Both the position numbers and the translations under genes were made by a program. Below, piece after piece: positions 1 to 9,052 of a DNA stretch of 64,000 bases (positions are counted from its first letter, which is position 1; every line of letters begins with the position of its first letter). The notes beneath the pieces are model-generated. The model was not told the origin of the DNA. It did no database searches and worked only from the letters and a program-made list of their open reading frames with translations. The stretch is from Aquimarina macrocephali JAMB N27 (lineage in GTDB: Bacteria; Bacteroidota; Bacteroidia; Flavobacteriales; Flavobacteriaceae): assembly GCF_000520995.1 (NCBI RefSeq), contig NZ_JACA01000003.1, forward strand, positions 62,001 through 126,000, written 5' to 3'.

Positions 1-138
1 AATGTAAGTCCATCTCTAATCGCACAAAGATTGCATGATTTACCAAGAGAAGAATTTAACACTCATGAGGTAAAAAGTTTCATCGCTTTTGATATCTATT
101 ATTCTATTTTGCTAGTAATAGAGAAAGCATTTGGGTAA
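1..138 (+). CDS. 3' end of a secreted unknown protein (partial)
   Basis: Only the last 45 codons are present; the frame is open to the left window edge and ends in TAA. The residues closely match the C-terminus of the complete protein at 348-974: both contain a SLI-Q-R stretch, a K-F-IAFD-YYSIL segment and end in VIEKAF. This is therefore the upstream member of a tandem duplicate pair. The function is unknown. It lies in the same direction as the next gene, with about 210 nt between them. Confidence 0.75.
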   Translation, partial: NVSPSLIAQRLHDLPREEFNTHEVKSFIAFDIYYSILLVIEKAFG

Positions 139-347
139 TTACCTAAGAAAATATAACACCTATACATAAGTCGTTTAAGGTGTTACCTCCTATTTTATTT
201 CATATTGAATTTCACAAAAAACAACGGCAATAATTTCGGATTTAAGAAAAAAACACAATAAAACGTTAATATTTGCTAACTAATTGTTAACTTCCCGGCT
301 GAATTATAAAATTTAGCCTATACATTAACATTACTAAATCTAAATCA

Positions 348-974
348 ATGCCCCTGAAGATTAGATCTAGAATTATAGTCATAACTTTATTTATATGCAT
401 AAAGGTGACTTATTCTCAGTCTGGTTATGACTGCCTTAGTGTAGATGAAACCGGTATCATAAAAAAAGCATATGATTCTTTTGAGAATGACCTATTTGCT
501 CACTATAAATTTGGCACAGACTCTATAAAAACCTATCGAACTTTCTTAGCCGAGGTTGCCAGTTTATCAATTGACTTAAGAAAACTCCCCTCTGATAACT
601 CTATTAAACTCGCTCGAGAATTCAAAAAGATTGCTAATAATAAAACCTCTCTTTGGATCAAATTAAGCGAATACGAAAATCAAGAAGCTGTAAAAAAGTC
701 TACACCCACTACAAGTAAAAAAAATGGAGAAGAAATCTTAATTTTCAATTATAGAGGTGGATATATTCAATGCCTTAAAAACACAAGTGATAGCGATGAC
801 TTTAAAGATATTATTTCTACTCTCGAAGAAGATGGTAATGTTAGTACTTCATTAATTTCGCAAAGAATCTATTATATTCCGGACAAAGAATTTTGTGCAA
901 TAGAAATAAAAAACTTTATAGCTTTTGATGTATATTACTCTATCTTAATGGTTATCGAAAAGGCATTTAAGTAA
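348..974 (+). CDS. Secreted protein of unknown function, tandem paralogue
   Basis: A 208-residue protein. Residues 1-24 look like a signal peptide (basic start MPLKIRSRI, hydrophobic core, Gln-Ser near the cleavage point), so it is probably periplasmic or exported. I recognise no domain. The middle is charged and rich in Lys/Glu/Asn, and the last 45 residues match the truncated gene at the left edge, so the pair arose by duplication. It sits between that paralogue and the methylmalonyl-CoA mutase gene, with 121 nt before the latter, so co-transcription is uncertain. Confidence 0.75.
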   Translation: MPLKIRSRIIVITLFICIKVTYSQSGYDCLSVDETGIIKKAYDSFENDLFAHYKFGTDSIKTYRTFLAEVASLSIDLRKLPSDNSIKLAREFKKIANNKTSLWIKLSEYENQEAVKKSTPTTSKKNGEEILIFNYRGGYIQCLKNTSDSDDFKDIISTLEEDGNVSTSLISQRIYYIPDKEFCAIEIKNFIAFDVYYSILMVIEKAFK

Positions 975-1095
975 TTTTTTTACTATTCTCTAAAAACTTA
1001 AACTCGAATCCGTTTTTTTTTAATAAAAATCGTTTTTAAAACCTTAATTTTATAGCCTTGTTAATTTATCATTTTAAAAAATGAGGTTTTGAGTA

Positions 1096-3228
1096 ATGAA
1101 TAGAAAAGACGTACAACATATCCAGTTATCAAAAGAAGTTACCCTTGATAAACAGCAACAGATTTCTACATTTACTACTTCAGAGGGAGTTGATATAAAA
1201 TCCTTTTACGAAAAAGATGATATTAGTGATGTAGATCATCTTAATTTTTCTGCTGGAGTTCCTCCCTATTTACGTGGTCCATATTCTACAATGTATGTTC
1301 GTAGACCTTGGACAATACGACAATATGCAGGTTTTTCTACTGCAGAAGAAAGTAATGCTTTTTATCGCAGAAACCTTGCTGCGGGACAAAAAGGACTATC
1401 TGTAGCTTTTGATCTGGCTACACACCGTGGATATGACAGTGATCATGAACGTGTGTTTGGTGATGTAGGTATGGCCGGAGTAGCGATCGATACAGTAGAG
1501 GATATGAAAGTTCTATTTGATCAGATTCCACTCGATAAAATGTCTGTTTCTATGACTATGAACGGAGCTGTTTTACCCATTATGGCATTTTATATTGTAG
1601 CTGCAGAAGAACAAGGTGTAGATAAAAATCTACTTTCTGGAACTATTCAAAATGATATCTTAAAAGAGTTCATGGTACGTAATACTTACGTTTACCCTCC
1701 CGCTCCATCTATGCGAATCATTGGTGATATTTTTAAATATTGCTCTAAGAATATGCCAAAATTTAACCCTATAAGTATCTCTGGTTACCACATGCAGGAA
1801 GCTGGTGCTACCTGTGATATCGAATTGGCATACACATTAGCAGATGGATTAGAGTATATTAGAAAAGGGATTGAAGCAGGTATGGATGTCGATTCATTTG
1901 CACCACGTCTTTCTTTCTTTTGGGCAATTGGCATGAATCATTTTATGGAAATTGCCAAAATGCGTGCTGCACGCATGCTATGGGCCAAATTGATCCAGCA
2001 GTTTAATCCAAAAAACCCAAAATCTTTAATGCTCCGTACGCATTGTCAAACCAGTGGATGGAGTCTTACTGCACAAGATCCATTTAATAATGTGGCTCGT
2101 ACTTGTATAGAAGCAAGTGCTGCTGCTTTTGGTGGAACACAGAGTTTACACACCAATGCACTAGATGAAGCCATTGCACTGCCTACAGATTTTTCTGCAA
2201 GAATTGCCAGAAATACACAAATATACCTACAAGAAGAAACTCAGATTACCCGCACAGTTGATCCATGGGCAGGGAGTTATTATGTAGAATCCCTAACTAA
2301 CGATATTGCCGAAAAAGCGTGGAAGCTTATTGAAGAAGTAGAAGAACTTGGAGGAATGACCAAAGCTATTGAAGCAGGAATTCCAAAAATGAGAATAGAA
2401 GAAGCTGCCGCACGTAAACAAGCTAGAATCGATAGCGAACAAGATATAATCATAGGAGTTAATAAATTTAAACTAGAAGAAGAAGAGGCTATTAATACTC
2501 TAAAAGTAGATAATCAAGCTGTGAGAACCCAGCAAATAGAGGGGCTTAATAAAGTAAAAGCTTCTAGAGATGAGAAGGCTGCACAAAAAGCATTACATAA
2601 TTTAACTATAGCAGCGACTAATGAAAGTCAAAATTTATTAGCTTTAGCAGTAGAAGCCGCAAGACTGAGAGCTACGTTAGGAGAAATCAGTGATGCCTTA
2701 GAAAAAGAATTCGGAAGATATAAAGCAGAAATCAAATCATTTACGGGTGTGTATGCAAAAGAAATAAAAGATGATGCATCTTTTAATAAAGCAAGAGAAT
2801 TAGCAAATCAATATGCTAAATTAGAAGGTCGCAGACCAAGGATTATGATTGCCAAAATGGGACAAGACGGTCATGATCGTGGTGCAAAAGTAGTTGCGAC
2901 CAGTTATGCCGATGTAGGTTTTGATGTAGATATTGGTCCGCTATTTCAAACCCCTGTTGAAGCTGCAAAACAGGCTGTAGAAAATGATGTACATATCGTG
3001 GGAGTATCTTCACTTGCAGGAGGCCACAAAACTTTGGTTCCTCAAATTGTCGAAGAGCTTAAAAAATATGGACGAGAAGACATAATGGTTATTGTTGGTG
3101 GTGTTATCCCCCCTGATGACTACGATGTTCTCTTTGAAGCAGGTGCAGTTGCTATTTTTGGACCAGGAACAAAAATAAGTGATGCGGCAATCACCATTTT
3201 AGAGATTTTAATTTCTGTATTTAAGTAG
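1096..3228 (+). CDS. scpA: Methylmalonyl-CoA mutase, large (alpha) subunit
   Basis: A 710-residue, cobalamin-dependent enzyme that interconverts (R)-methylmalonyl-CoA and succinyl-CoA, linking propionate, odd-chain fatty acid and branched amino-acid breakdown to the TCA cycle. The N-terminal TIM-barrel substrate domain carries the family stretch [11 protein letters not shown] near residues 70-80, and [16 protein letters not shown] near 200. The C-terminal B12-binding domain (about 575-705) has the base-off motif DGHDRG, with the cobalt-ligating histidine at residue 593. Length matches the catalytic subunit. The small subunit, normally encoded just upstream, is not in the window: the two genes upstream are unrelated duplicated unknowns. 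The stop lies 3 nt from the end of the convergent gene at 3232. Confidence 0.96.
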   Translation: MNRKDVQHIQLSKEVTLDKQQQISTFTTSEGVDIKSFYEKDDISDVDHLNFSAGVPPYLRGPYSTMYVRRPWTIRQYAGFSTAEESNAFYRRNLAAGQKGLSVAFDLATHRGYDSDHERVFGDVGMAGVAIDTVEDMKVLFDQIPLDKMSVSMTMNGAVLPIMAFYIVAAEEQGVDKNLLSGTIQNDILKEFMVRNTYVYPPAPSMRIIGDIFKYCSKNMPKFNPISISGYHMQEAGATCDIELAYTLADGLEYIRKGIEAGMDVDSFAPRLSFFWAIGMNHFMEIAKMRAARMLWAKLIQQFNPKNPKSLMLRTHCQTSGWSLTAQDPFNNVARTCIEASAAAFGGTQSLHTNALDEAIALPTDFSARIARNTQIYLQEETQITRTVDPWAGSYYVESLTNDIAEKAWKLIEEVEELGGMTKAIEAGIPKMRIEEAAARKQARIDSEQDIIIGVNKFKLEEEEAINTLKVDNQAVRTQQIEGLNKVKASRDEKAAQKALHNLTIAATNESQNLLALAVEAARLRATLGEISDALEKEFGRYKAEIKSFTGVYAKEIKDDASFNKARELANQYAKLEGRRPRIMIAKMGQDGHDRGAKVVATSYADVGFDVDIGPLFQTPVEAAKQAVENDVHIVGVSSLAGGHKTLVPQIVEELKKYGREDIMVIVGGVIPPDDYDVLFEAGAVAIFGPGTKISDAAITILEILISVFK

Positions 3229-3231
3229 GTA

Positions 3232-5010
3232 TTATCTAAATATTGAGTTAAACTTAAACAGTTGTATCTTATAGTTATAGCTTTTAAGTTTAAACAGTTT
3301 TATACGATTTGTTTGATTTTCTCTTCCCCAATTCTTGTAAACTGTTGCTTTTAAATATGTGGGAGCATACTTTTTATTTCCTAGATAAGTGATATTTATA
3401 AGCCACTCTCCTTTACCTAAATCATAAATGAAAAATTCATCAGAAGAATACCCTTTTAGTTTCTCATCTGAAATACGATCACTATTTTTTGCCCAAGAAT
3501 GCTCATAAGCAAAAGAATTTAATTGAGGATCTACAAATTCTAATAAGAATTCTGCCTCAGAGGTGTTCCATTCAAAAACAACACGAACATCACTGGTTAA
3601 CGTTTCTTCTTCCTCTTTCTTAATCTTAAAAACTTCTTTAATTTTTGCTTCCTCTTTTTTTTGTGTATACAAGTATTTCATTTCATTATAAACAACTTGC
3701 TCTATACCCTTCTCTTCTAATTTAAAACCTCTACGCAAATATCGCATATACATATCCCAAGCATTCTGATACTCTTTGTTTTCTGAATACACATTAGCTA
3801 AGTCGCGAAATGATTGCGCATAAGATGGTCTTAAATGAATAATCTTATTATAAACATGCAAAGCTTTCAACTTTTCACCTAATTCCTGGTATTTGTATGC
3901 AAGAGCTTTAAGTGCTTCTGCATTTTTATCAAACATCTTTTCCATATCTGACAGCACTAACAAGGATAGTTTGTTGTTTTCTTTTTCTTGCCTAAAGTAA
4001 TTAGCTACATCAAGATAAAAACTTGATGAATTTTGATACTTTGTAGATAGAGCTTTATAGGTTTCATACACTTTTTTTTCGCTGATATTCGAATCTATTT
4101 TCTCTAAGACACCTATAATATTAGATCCTTTATCAATATAGGGAAAAGCATTATTTTGATACTGATTTTCATTGGTTCCAAGCTTTGTTTTAAGTGTTTT
4201 ATGCAACATTGAACTCTTTGTTGTAACAACAATAACTCCTCCTGCTCCTCTTGTTCCATATTTTGTTCTTGCCGCAACAGATCTAAGTACGGCTACATAT
4301 GCAATATCATTCAAATCAATATGGGGTGCTTCCTCATAAACAAAGCCATCAACATCCCAAATTGCCAGTCCACTTCCTTCATTAAACATAGTATAAACTC
4401 TAGGTAAAATTCTAACTCTTTTTTTACCATGTCCCACTGTCATACCTTCATTACCTACAGGATCCGAACCTTGATAGACGATACCATAAATTGGAATACG
4501 TCCCCTAATCGCTTCTATTAAATCAATAGCTCCTACATTAAGATCTTCTCCTTTTACAATTTTAGAAGCAAATGGTGAACTTCTTAGATCAATTTCCCCA
4601 TATGCTGTTTTCAGTTTAGATAATTTAGGCTTATTCTTCATAGAATGTTTCTCATGACGATTAGTTTTAACTAATACTTCATCTAGCGTATTGACATCTT
4701 CGATCATCTTTATATTAAGAAACTGAGTGACATCTTCTACAATAACTTCTATTGTTTTTTTTCCTACAAAAGAAAAATAAATGACTTCTTTTTCTGAAGC
4801 TTCTATATAATAATATCCATTTTCATCAGTAATAGTTCTTCTATTTTTATCTTGTATTGAAACATTTACATTCTTTAGAGGGATATTATTTGAAGTAACA
4901 TATCCATAGATTTTATTTAGGTTTGATTTAGACTGAGCAAAAAGGGTAGACTCCCCCATTGTCATCATGATTAAAATCATCAAAAAAGCTGAGTGTTTTT
5001 TTGTGGACAT
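3232..5010 (-). CDS. Plug-domain/TPR protein without beta-barrel (paralogue of next gene)
   Basis: A 592-residue exported protein (signal peptide about 1-26, ending FAQ). Order of parts: a CarboxypepD_reg-like beta-sandwich (about 33-105, NEQ: KIYGYVTSNNIPLKNVNV then a D-E-N-G-Y turn), a TonB-receptor plug-like segment (about 137-265, ending in the GTRGAGGVIVVTT signature typical of SusC plug domains), TPR-like helices (about 330-440), and a C-terminal beta-rich segment containing VFEWNTSEAEF. There is no room for the 22-strand barrel that normally follows a plug, so it is not a transporter. It may use the plug fold for surface or periplasmic protein contacts. It is the tandem paralogue of the gene at 5161-7044. 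Confidence 0.85.
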   Translation of the reverse strand: MSTKKHSAFLMILIMMTMGESTLFAQSKSNLNKIYGYVTSNNIPLKNVNVSIQDKNRRTITDENGYYYIEASEKEVIYFSFVGKKTIEVIVEDVTQFLNIKMIEDVNTLDEVLVKTNRHEKHSMKNKPKLSKLKTAYGEIDLRSSPFASKIVKGEDLNVGAIDLIEAIRGRIPIYGIVYQGSDPVGNEGMTVGHGKKRVRILPRVYTMFNEGSGLAIWDVDGFVYEEAPHIDLNDIAYVAVLRSVAARTKYGTRGAGGVIVVTTKSSMLHKTLKTKLGTNENQYQNNAFPYIDKGSNIIGVLEKIDSNISEKKVYETYKALSTKYQNSSSFYLDVANYFRQEKENNKLSLLVLSDMEKMFDKNAEALKALAYKYQELGEKLKALHVYNKIIHLRPSYAQSFRDLANVYSENKEYQNAWDMYMRYLRRGFKLEEKGIEQVVYNEMKYLYTQKKEEAKIKEVFKIKKEEEETLTSDVRVVFEWNTSEAEFLLEFVDPQLNSFAYEHSWAKNSDRISDEKLKGYSSDEFFIYDLGKGEWLINITYLGNKKYAPTYLKATVYKNWGRENQTNRIKLFKLKSYNYKIQLFKFNSIFR

Positions 5011-5030
5011 TATGAGTAGAATTAAATGAA

Positions 5031-5051
5031 AAAATCAACCTTATAAAGGTT
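5031..5051 (-). terminator. Possible hairpin terminator between the plug/TPR paralogues
   Basis: Read on the minus strand, a 6-bp stem AACCTT/AAGGTT with a 3-nt loop is followed by GATTTTTTC. It lies about 110 nt beyond the stop of the upstream paralogue and 21 nt before the start of the downstream one, so it could end the first transcript or act as a leader hairpin for the second. The stem is short and AT-rich. Confidence 0.3.
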
Positions 5052-5160
5052 ATTTTGAATTTGATTTTAATTCATTTTTTAACTCCACAAAGATTTTGCC
5101 GTATTTATACATAAAGACGACAAACAGTAATTTTTATGTTTTTATTAACTATTTAAGCAA

Positions 5161-6969
5161 TTAATATTCTGAACTAGGTAGTTTTGAGTTCAATTTTAAT
5201 AGTCCCATTTTATAATTTTTTCTTTTGAGTTTAAAAAGTTTGACCTCTTTGGTTTGATTGATCTTACCCCAATTTCTATATACCGAAGCTTTTACATAAG
5301 AAGGTTTATCCTTTTTATTTCCTAAATAAGTTATATTAATAAACCAATTCCCCTCGGTCAAATCATAAAGATAAAATTCATTAGAAGAATATCCTCTCTG
5401 CTTTTCATCCATAATACGTTTACTATCCTTTTCCTGAGAATGTTCAAAATTAAACGCTCTAGATTGGGGATCAACAAATTCTATTGCAAACTCTGCTTCA
5501 GAGGTATCCCATTCAAACACTAAACGAATATCGCTTTTTGAATTTTGCAATCCCAATCCTTTAATCTCAGAATTTTCTTTAATACCAGCTGCTCCCTTTT
5601 TTAATGTGTATAAATATGCCATCTCACTATATACCATTTTTTCAATCCCTTCTTCAAGTATATAATTACCTTCTCGCAAATATTGAAGATACATATTCGA
5701 GGCTTTTTTATATTGTTTATTCTCTGTATATGCATTTGCCAGATCCCTATAGGATTGTGCATAAGATGGTCTTAATTCTACAAGCTTGGTATACACATCA
5801 ACAGCTTTTTGATGTAAACCACGTTCCTGATATGTATATGCAATAGCTTTCAATGCTTCTGGGTCATTCGTAAAAATATCTTGAGCATCAGATAGCACCT
5901 GTGATGATAGAGAATTATTGTTTTTCTCCGTTTTAAAATATTTAGAAACATCCAGGTAAAAACTAGGAGTTTCTATATAATTAGAGGAAAGTCCCTGAAA
6001 AAATTTAGATAATGTTTTATGATCAGAAATTGTATCCAGAGTGGCAAGGAAGGAGATCTTAGATTCTGCCGAGGTATAAGGAACAGCTCCATTACCATTT
6101 TGTTTTCCTTTTTTCTTCTTTCTTTTTTTTCCTTTTTTTTGTTTTACAGATTTAACTCCTATGGTTCTTACAACGATTACACCACCTGATCCCCGCATGC
6201 CGTATTTTGCAGTTGCGGACACGGATTTTAGTACTGTAACTTTATCAATATCTCCTACAGCCAAGTTAGGAGGGTATTCGTATACAGTACCATCAATATC
6301 CCAAACAGCTAAACTTTCCTCTGGATTTGAAATAGACAAATTAGGCACTATTCGTACTCTACCGTTTTCAATACTTAGATATTTTACAATACCACTTAAT
6401 GTTTCAATTAAACTGGTTCCCTGAACTGTAAGTTCTTTACCTCTAATCTTTTTTATTCTTCCATAAGAGACACTCTTTTTATTGATTTCCCCATAAGAAG
6501 TTGTTATTGTAGACTCCTCTTCTTCCCCATAACGATTCTTCTTTTTATTAGTCTTAAGTACTACTTCTCCAAGTTCATTTAACTCATCAACCATAGCAAT
6601 ATTTAGACGTCTAGTCACGTCTTCAACAATAATTTCAACCGGCTTCATACCAACAGAAGAGAACTGTATAATTTCTTTCTCTGAAGCTTTAATTTTATAA
6701 TATCCTTTCTTATTTGTAGTTGTTTTCACATCTGTATTCTTCACTACGACATTTACATTTTTAATAGGAGAATCATTATAAGTTACATATCCCGAAATTT
6801 CTTTTGGGTTTGATCTGGGCTGACCAAAGACAGAAGCACTATTCCCTATGATTACTGTAAAAAATAAGATTTTAAAAGCTAAACGTCTTTTAAAAATAAT
6901 TTCGCTAATAAAATCAACATTATACGTTGCTATTCTGTACAGTGATAGTTGTTTAATTTTTGTAATCAT
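5161..6969 (-). CDS. Plug-domain/TPR protein without beta-barrel
   Basis: Tandem paralogue of the gene at 3232-5010, with the same order: hydrophobic export segment ending VFGQ, CarboxypepD_reg-like domain (ISGYVTYNDSPIKNVNV), plug-like segment ending GMRGSGGVIVVRT, TPR-like helices, and a C-terminal VFEWDTSEAEF segment. A very basic linker (KKGKKRKKKKGK) follows the plug. The open frame extends to 7044, but the ATG at 6969 gives a more sensible N-terminus and has AAAGGAA upstream on the coding strand; even then about 30 residues precede the export segment, so the true start may be later still. No outer-membrane barrel is present. The function is unknown. Confidence 0.8.
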   Translation of the reverse strand: MITKIKQLSLYRIATYNVDFISEIIFKRRLAFKILFFTVIIGNSASVFGQPRSNPKEISGYVTYNDSPIKNVNVVVKNTDVKTTTNKKGYYKIKASEKEIIQFSSVGMKPVEIIVEDVTRRLNIAMVDELNELGEVVLKTNKKKNRYGEEEESTITTSYGEINKKSVSYGRIKKIRGKELTVQGTSLIETLSGIVKYLSIENGRVRIVPNLSISNPEESLAVWDIDGTVYEYPPNLAVGDIDKVTVLKSVSATAKYGMRGSGGVIVVRTIGVKSVKQKKGKKRKKKKGKQNGNGAVPYTSAESKISFLATLDTISDHKTLSKFFQGLSSNYIETPSFYLDVSKYFKTEKNNNSLSSQVLSDAQDIFTNDPEALKAIAYTYQERGLHQKAVDVYTKLVELRPSYAQSYRDLANAYTENKQYKKASNMYLQYLREGNYILEEGIEKMVYSEMAYLYTLKKGAAGIKENSEIKGLGLQNSKSDIRLVFEWDTSEAEFAIEFVDPQSRAFNFEHSQEKDSKRIMDEKQRGYSSNEFYLYDLTEGNWFINITYLGNKKDKPSYVKASVYRNWGKINQTKEVKLFKLKRKNYKMGLLKLNSKLPSSEY

Positions 6970-7195
6970 AATTTCAATAATATATTCCTTTTCCCTAATA
7001 ATACATACCAAAAATAGTGGTAGTGTTTTTATAAAAATACACAAAAATAATTAGGCAATGTTATGAGAGTATGACGCATGACTTTTCTAATGATTATAGG
7101 TAATCACAATAATTAGATAATTATTTTTTAATCCCGCACTACTTTAAGCATTATAAATAATAGTATTTTAGCTAAACATTAAAAAGAAAACAAAA

Positions 7196-7219
7196 ATAAA
7201 CTATGCATGCATAGTTTAT
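7196..7219. promoter_or_regulatory. 24-bp perfect palindrome, probable operator for the dienoyl-CoA reductase gene
   Basis: The sequence reads the same on both strands across all 24 bases, centred on TGCA inside ATGCATGCAT, with flanking AAACT/AGTTT arms. It ends 39 nt before the ATG at 7259. A weak Bacteroidota-type -7 element (TATCTTAG, compare TAnnTTTG) follows at 7233-7240, so the palindrome would cover the -33 region. A dimeric repressor of TetR type, often used for fatty-acid degradation genes, is the natural candidate, but no such gene is adjacent. Confidence 0.6.
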
Positions 7220-7258
7220 GGTTATAACTTGTTATCTTAGCAGAATACTGATACAAAT

Positions 7259-8140
7259 ATGAATTATAAAGATAAAATGCTTCGTGATGGAGCACTAAAA
7301 GGAAAAAATATCGTTGTTACCGGTGGGGGTAGCGGATTAGGTAAATCTATGACGAGATATTTTCTAGAACTTGGAGCCAATGTTGCCATTACTTCACGTA
7401 ATCTAGAAAAATTGCAAAATACGGCCAAAGAGCTAGAATCCGAAACAGGTGGTACCTGTTTACCGGTGCAATGTGATGTAAGAGAATATGATCAGGTAGA
7501 AGCAATGAGAGACAAGGTTCTTGAAGCTTTTGGTTCGGTGGACGTGTTACTTAATAATGCTGCAGGAAATTTTATTTCTCCTACAGAGCGTTTATCACAT
7601 CGTGCATTTGATATCATTATTGACATTGTGTTAAAAGGTACCAAAAACTGTACACTTGCTTTTGGAAAACACTGGATTAAAAATAATTACAAAAATACTG
7701 TTGTTCTAAATATCGTAACAACATATGCCTGGACAGGTTCGGCGTATGTAGTACCAAGTGCTACTGCAAAAGCAGGAGTTTTGGCAATGACTCGATCATT
7801 AGCTGTAGAATGGGCAAAATATGGAATGCGTTTTAATGCGATCGCTCCGGGTCCTTTTCCTACAAAAGGAGCATGGGACCGCCTTTTACCAGGAGATTTA
7901 AAAGATAAGATTGATATGGCTAAACAAGTGCCTTTAGCTCGTGTAGGGGATCATCAGGAACTTGCTAATCTTGCGGCTTATTTGGTATCCGATTTTTCTG
8001 CCTATGTAAATGGCGAGGTTGTTACATTAGATGGTGGTGAATGGCTAAAAGGAGCAGGGCAATTTAATCTTCTTGAACAAATTCCTGAAGAAATGTGGGA
8101 TCAACTAGAAGCAATGATCAGAGCAAAAAAAAATAAATAA
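7259..8140 (+). CDS. 2,4-dienoyl-CoA reductase-like SDR
   Basis: A 293-residue short-chain dehydrogenase/reductase, cytoplasmic, expected to reduce 2,4-dienoyl-CoA to 3-enoyl-CoA with NADPH during oxidation of polyunsaturated fatty acids. The nucleotide-binding motif TGGGSGLG is at 21-28 and NNAAGNF at 99-105. The active-site segment differs from ordinary SDRs and matches the mitochondrial DECR1 pattern: Tyr156, then Ser167 and Lys171 in PSATAKAG, with Tyr and Lys 15 positions apart as in the human enzyme. GMRFN-I-PGPF follows. It stands alone between a palindromic operator candidate and a strong terminator, which suggests substrate-responsive control. Confidence 0.88.
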   Translation: MNYKDKMLRDGALKGKNIVVTGGGSGLGKSMTRYFLELGANVAITSRNLEKLQNTAKELESETGGTCLPVQCDVREYDQVEAMRDKVLEAFGSVDVLLNNAAGNFISPTERLSHRAFDIIIDIVLKGTKNCTLAFGKHWIKNNYKNTVVLNIVTTYAWTGSAYVVPSATAKAGVLAMTRSLAVEWAKYGMRFNAIAPGPFPTKGAWDRLLPGDLKDKIDMAKQVPLARVGDHQELANLAAYLVSDFSAYVNGEVVTLDGGEWLKGAGQFNLLEQIPEEMWDQLEAMIRAKKNK

Positions 8141-8169
8141 GTATTTATTAACAATAATAAAAGTACGTT

Positions 8170-8200
8170 AGACCATCCTTAAAGGGGGATGGTCTTTTTT
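8170..8200 (+). terminator. Rho-independent terminator after the dienoyl-CoA reductase gene
   Basis: The stem AGACCATCC pairs perfectly with GGATGGTCT around a short loop and is followed by a run of Ts. It lies 30 nt after the stop and separates this gene from the parA operon. Confidence 0.85.
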
Positions 8201-8281
8201 ATTTCCTACTGTTAACATTTTTCATTTTTATAATATATAATAAATTGTATTTTTATCGCTACTAAATCCAAATCTCCCCTC

Positions 8282-9046
8282 ATGGGTAAAATAATAGCAA
8301 TTGCAAATCAAAAAGGTGGTGTAGGTAAAACTACCACCTCTGTAAACTTAGCGGCTTCTCTAGGTGTTTTAGAGAAAAAAGTACTCCTGATCGATGCAGA
8401 TCCACAGGCCAATGCAACTTCTGGACTAGGGTTAGATGTTGATACTATTGAAAAAGGGACGTATCAAATTCTAGAGCATACCATAAAGCCTGAAGATGCA
8501 ATTTTAGAAACCAATTCTCCTAATGTGCATATTATCCCTGCACATATTGATTTGGTTGCAATAGAAATAGAGCTTGTTGATAAAGAGCAACGTGAGTATA
8601 TGATGAAAAAAGCAATCGAAGGGCTAAAGTCAAAATATGACTATATCCTCATAGATTGTGCACCTTCTCTCGGCTTGTTAACTCTAAATGCATTAACTGC
8701 TGCTGATTCGGTAATGATTCCTATTCAGTGTGAATATTTTGCATTAGAAGGACTAGGAAAACTTTTAAATACAGTAAAAAGCATACAAAAAATCCATAAT
8801 AAAAATTTGGATATCGAAGGGTTATTGTTAACGATGTATGACTCTAGATTAAGATTATCTAATCAGGTAGTAGAAGAAGTTCAAAAACACTTTAATGAAA
8901 TGGTGTTTAAAACTATCATTCAGAGGAATATTCGTTTAAGTGAGGCTCCAAGTTATGGTGAAAGCATAATTAATTATGATGCTTCTAGTAAAGGTGCCAG
9001 TAATTACTTAAGTTTGGCACACGAAATTATTAAGAAAAATAGTTAA
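8282..9046 (+). CDS. parA: Chromosome-partitioning ATPase ParA
   Basis: A 254-residue ParA/Soj ATPase. The deviant Walker A motif KGGVGKTTT is at residues 11-19, the A' motif (LLIDADPQANAT) near 36-47, and DCAPSLGLLT follows as Walker B. ParA binds DNA non-specifically as an ATP dimer and, with ParB bound at parS, segregates the origin region. parB follows after 6 nt, so the two are co-transcribed. Length and motifs are complete. Confidence 0.96.
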   Translation: MGKIIAIANQKGGVGKTTTSVNLAASLGVLEKKVLLIDADPQANATSGLGLDVDTIEKGTYQILEHTIKPEDAILETNSPNVHIIPAHIDLVAIEIELVDKEQREYMMKKAIEGLKSKYDYILIDCAPSLGLLTLNALTAADSVMIPIQCEYFALEGLGKLLNTVKSIQKIHNKNLDIEGLLLTMYDSRLRLSNQVVEEVQKHFNEMVFKTIIQRNIRLSEAPSYGESIINYDASSKGASNYLSLAHEIIKKNS

Positions 9047-9052
9047 GGATTC

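Noticed and set aside
1000..1040. tRNA-like TCGAATCC box in an A/T-rich spacer
   Set aside because: No cloverleaf arms pair around it; chance match.
6095..6150. Poly-Lys coding run in the plug/TPR paralogue as a sequencing artefact
   Set aside because: The frame continues correctly on both sides and the linker position agrees with the paralogue, so the run is taken as real.
5604..6424. Open frames on the plus strand across the plug/TPR gene
   Set aside because: They are antisense to a well-supported gene, have no recognisable product and no start context; read as frame shadows.
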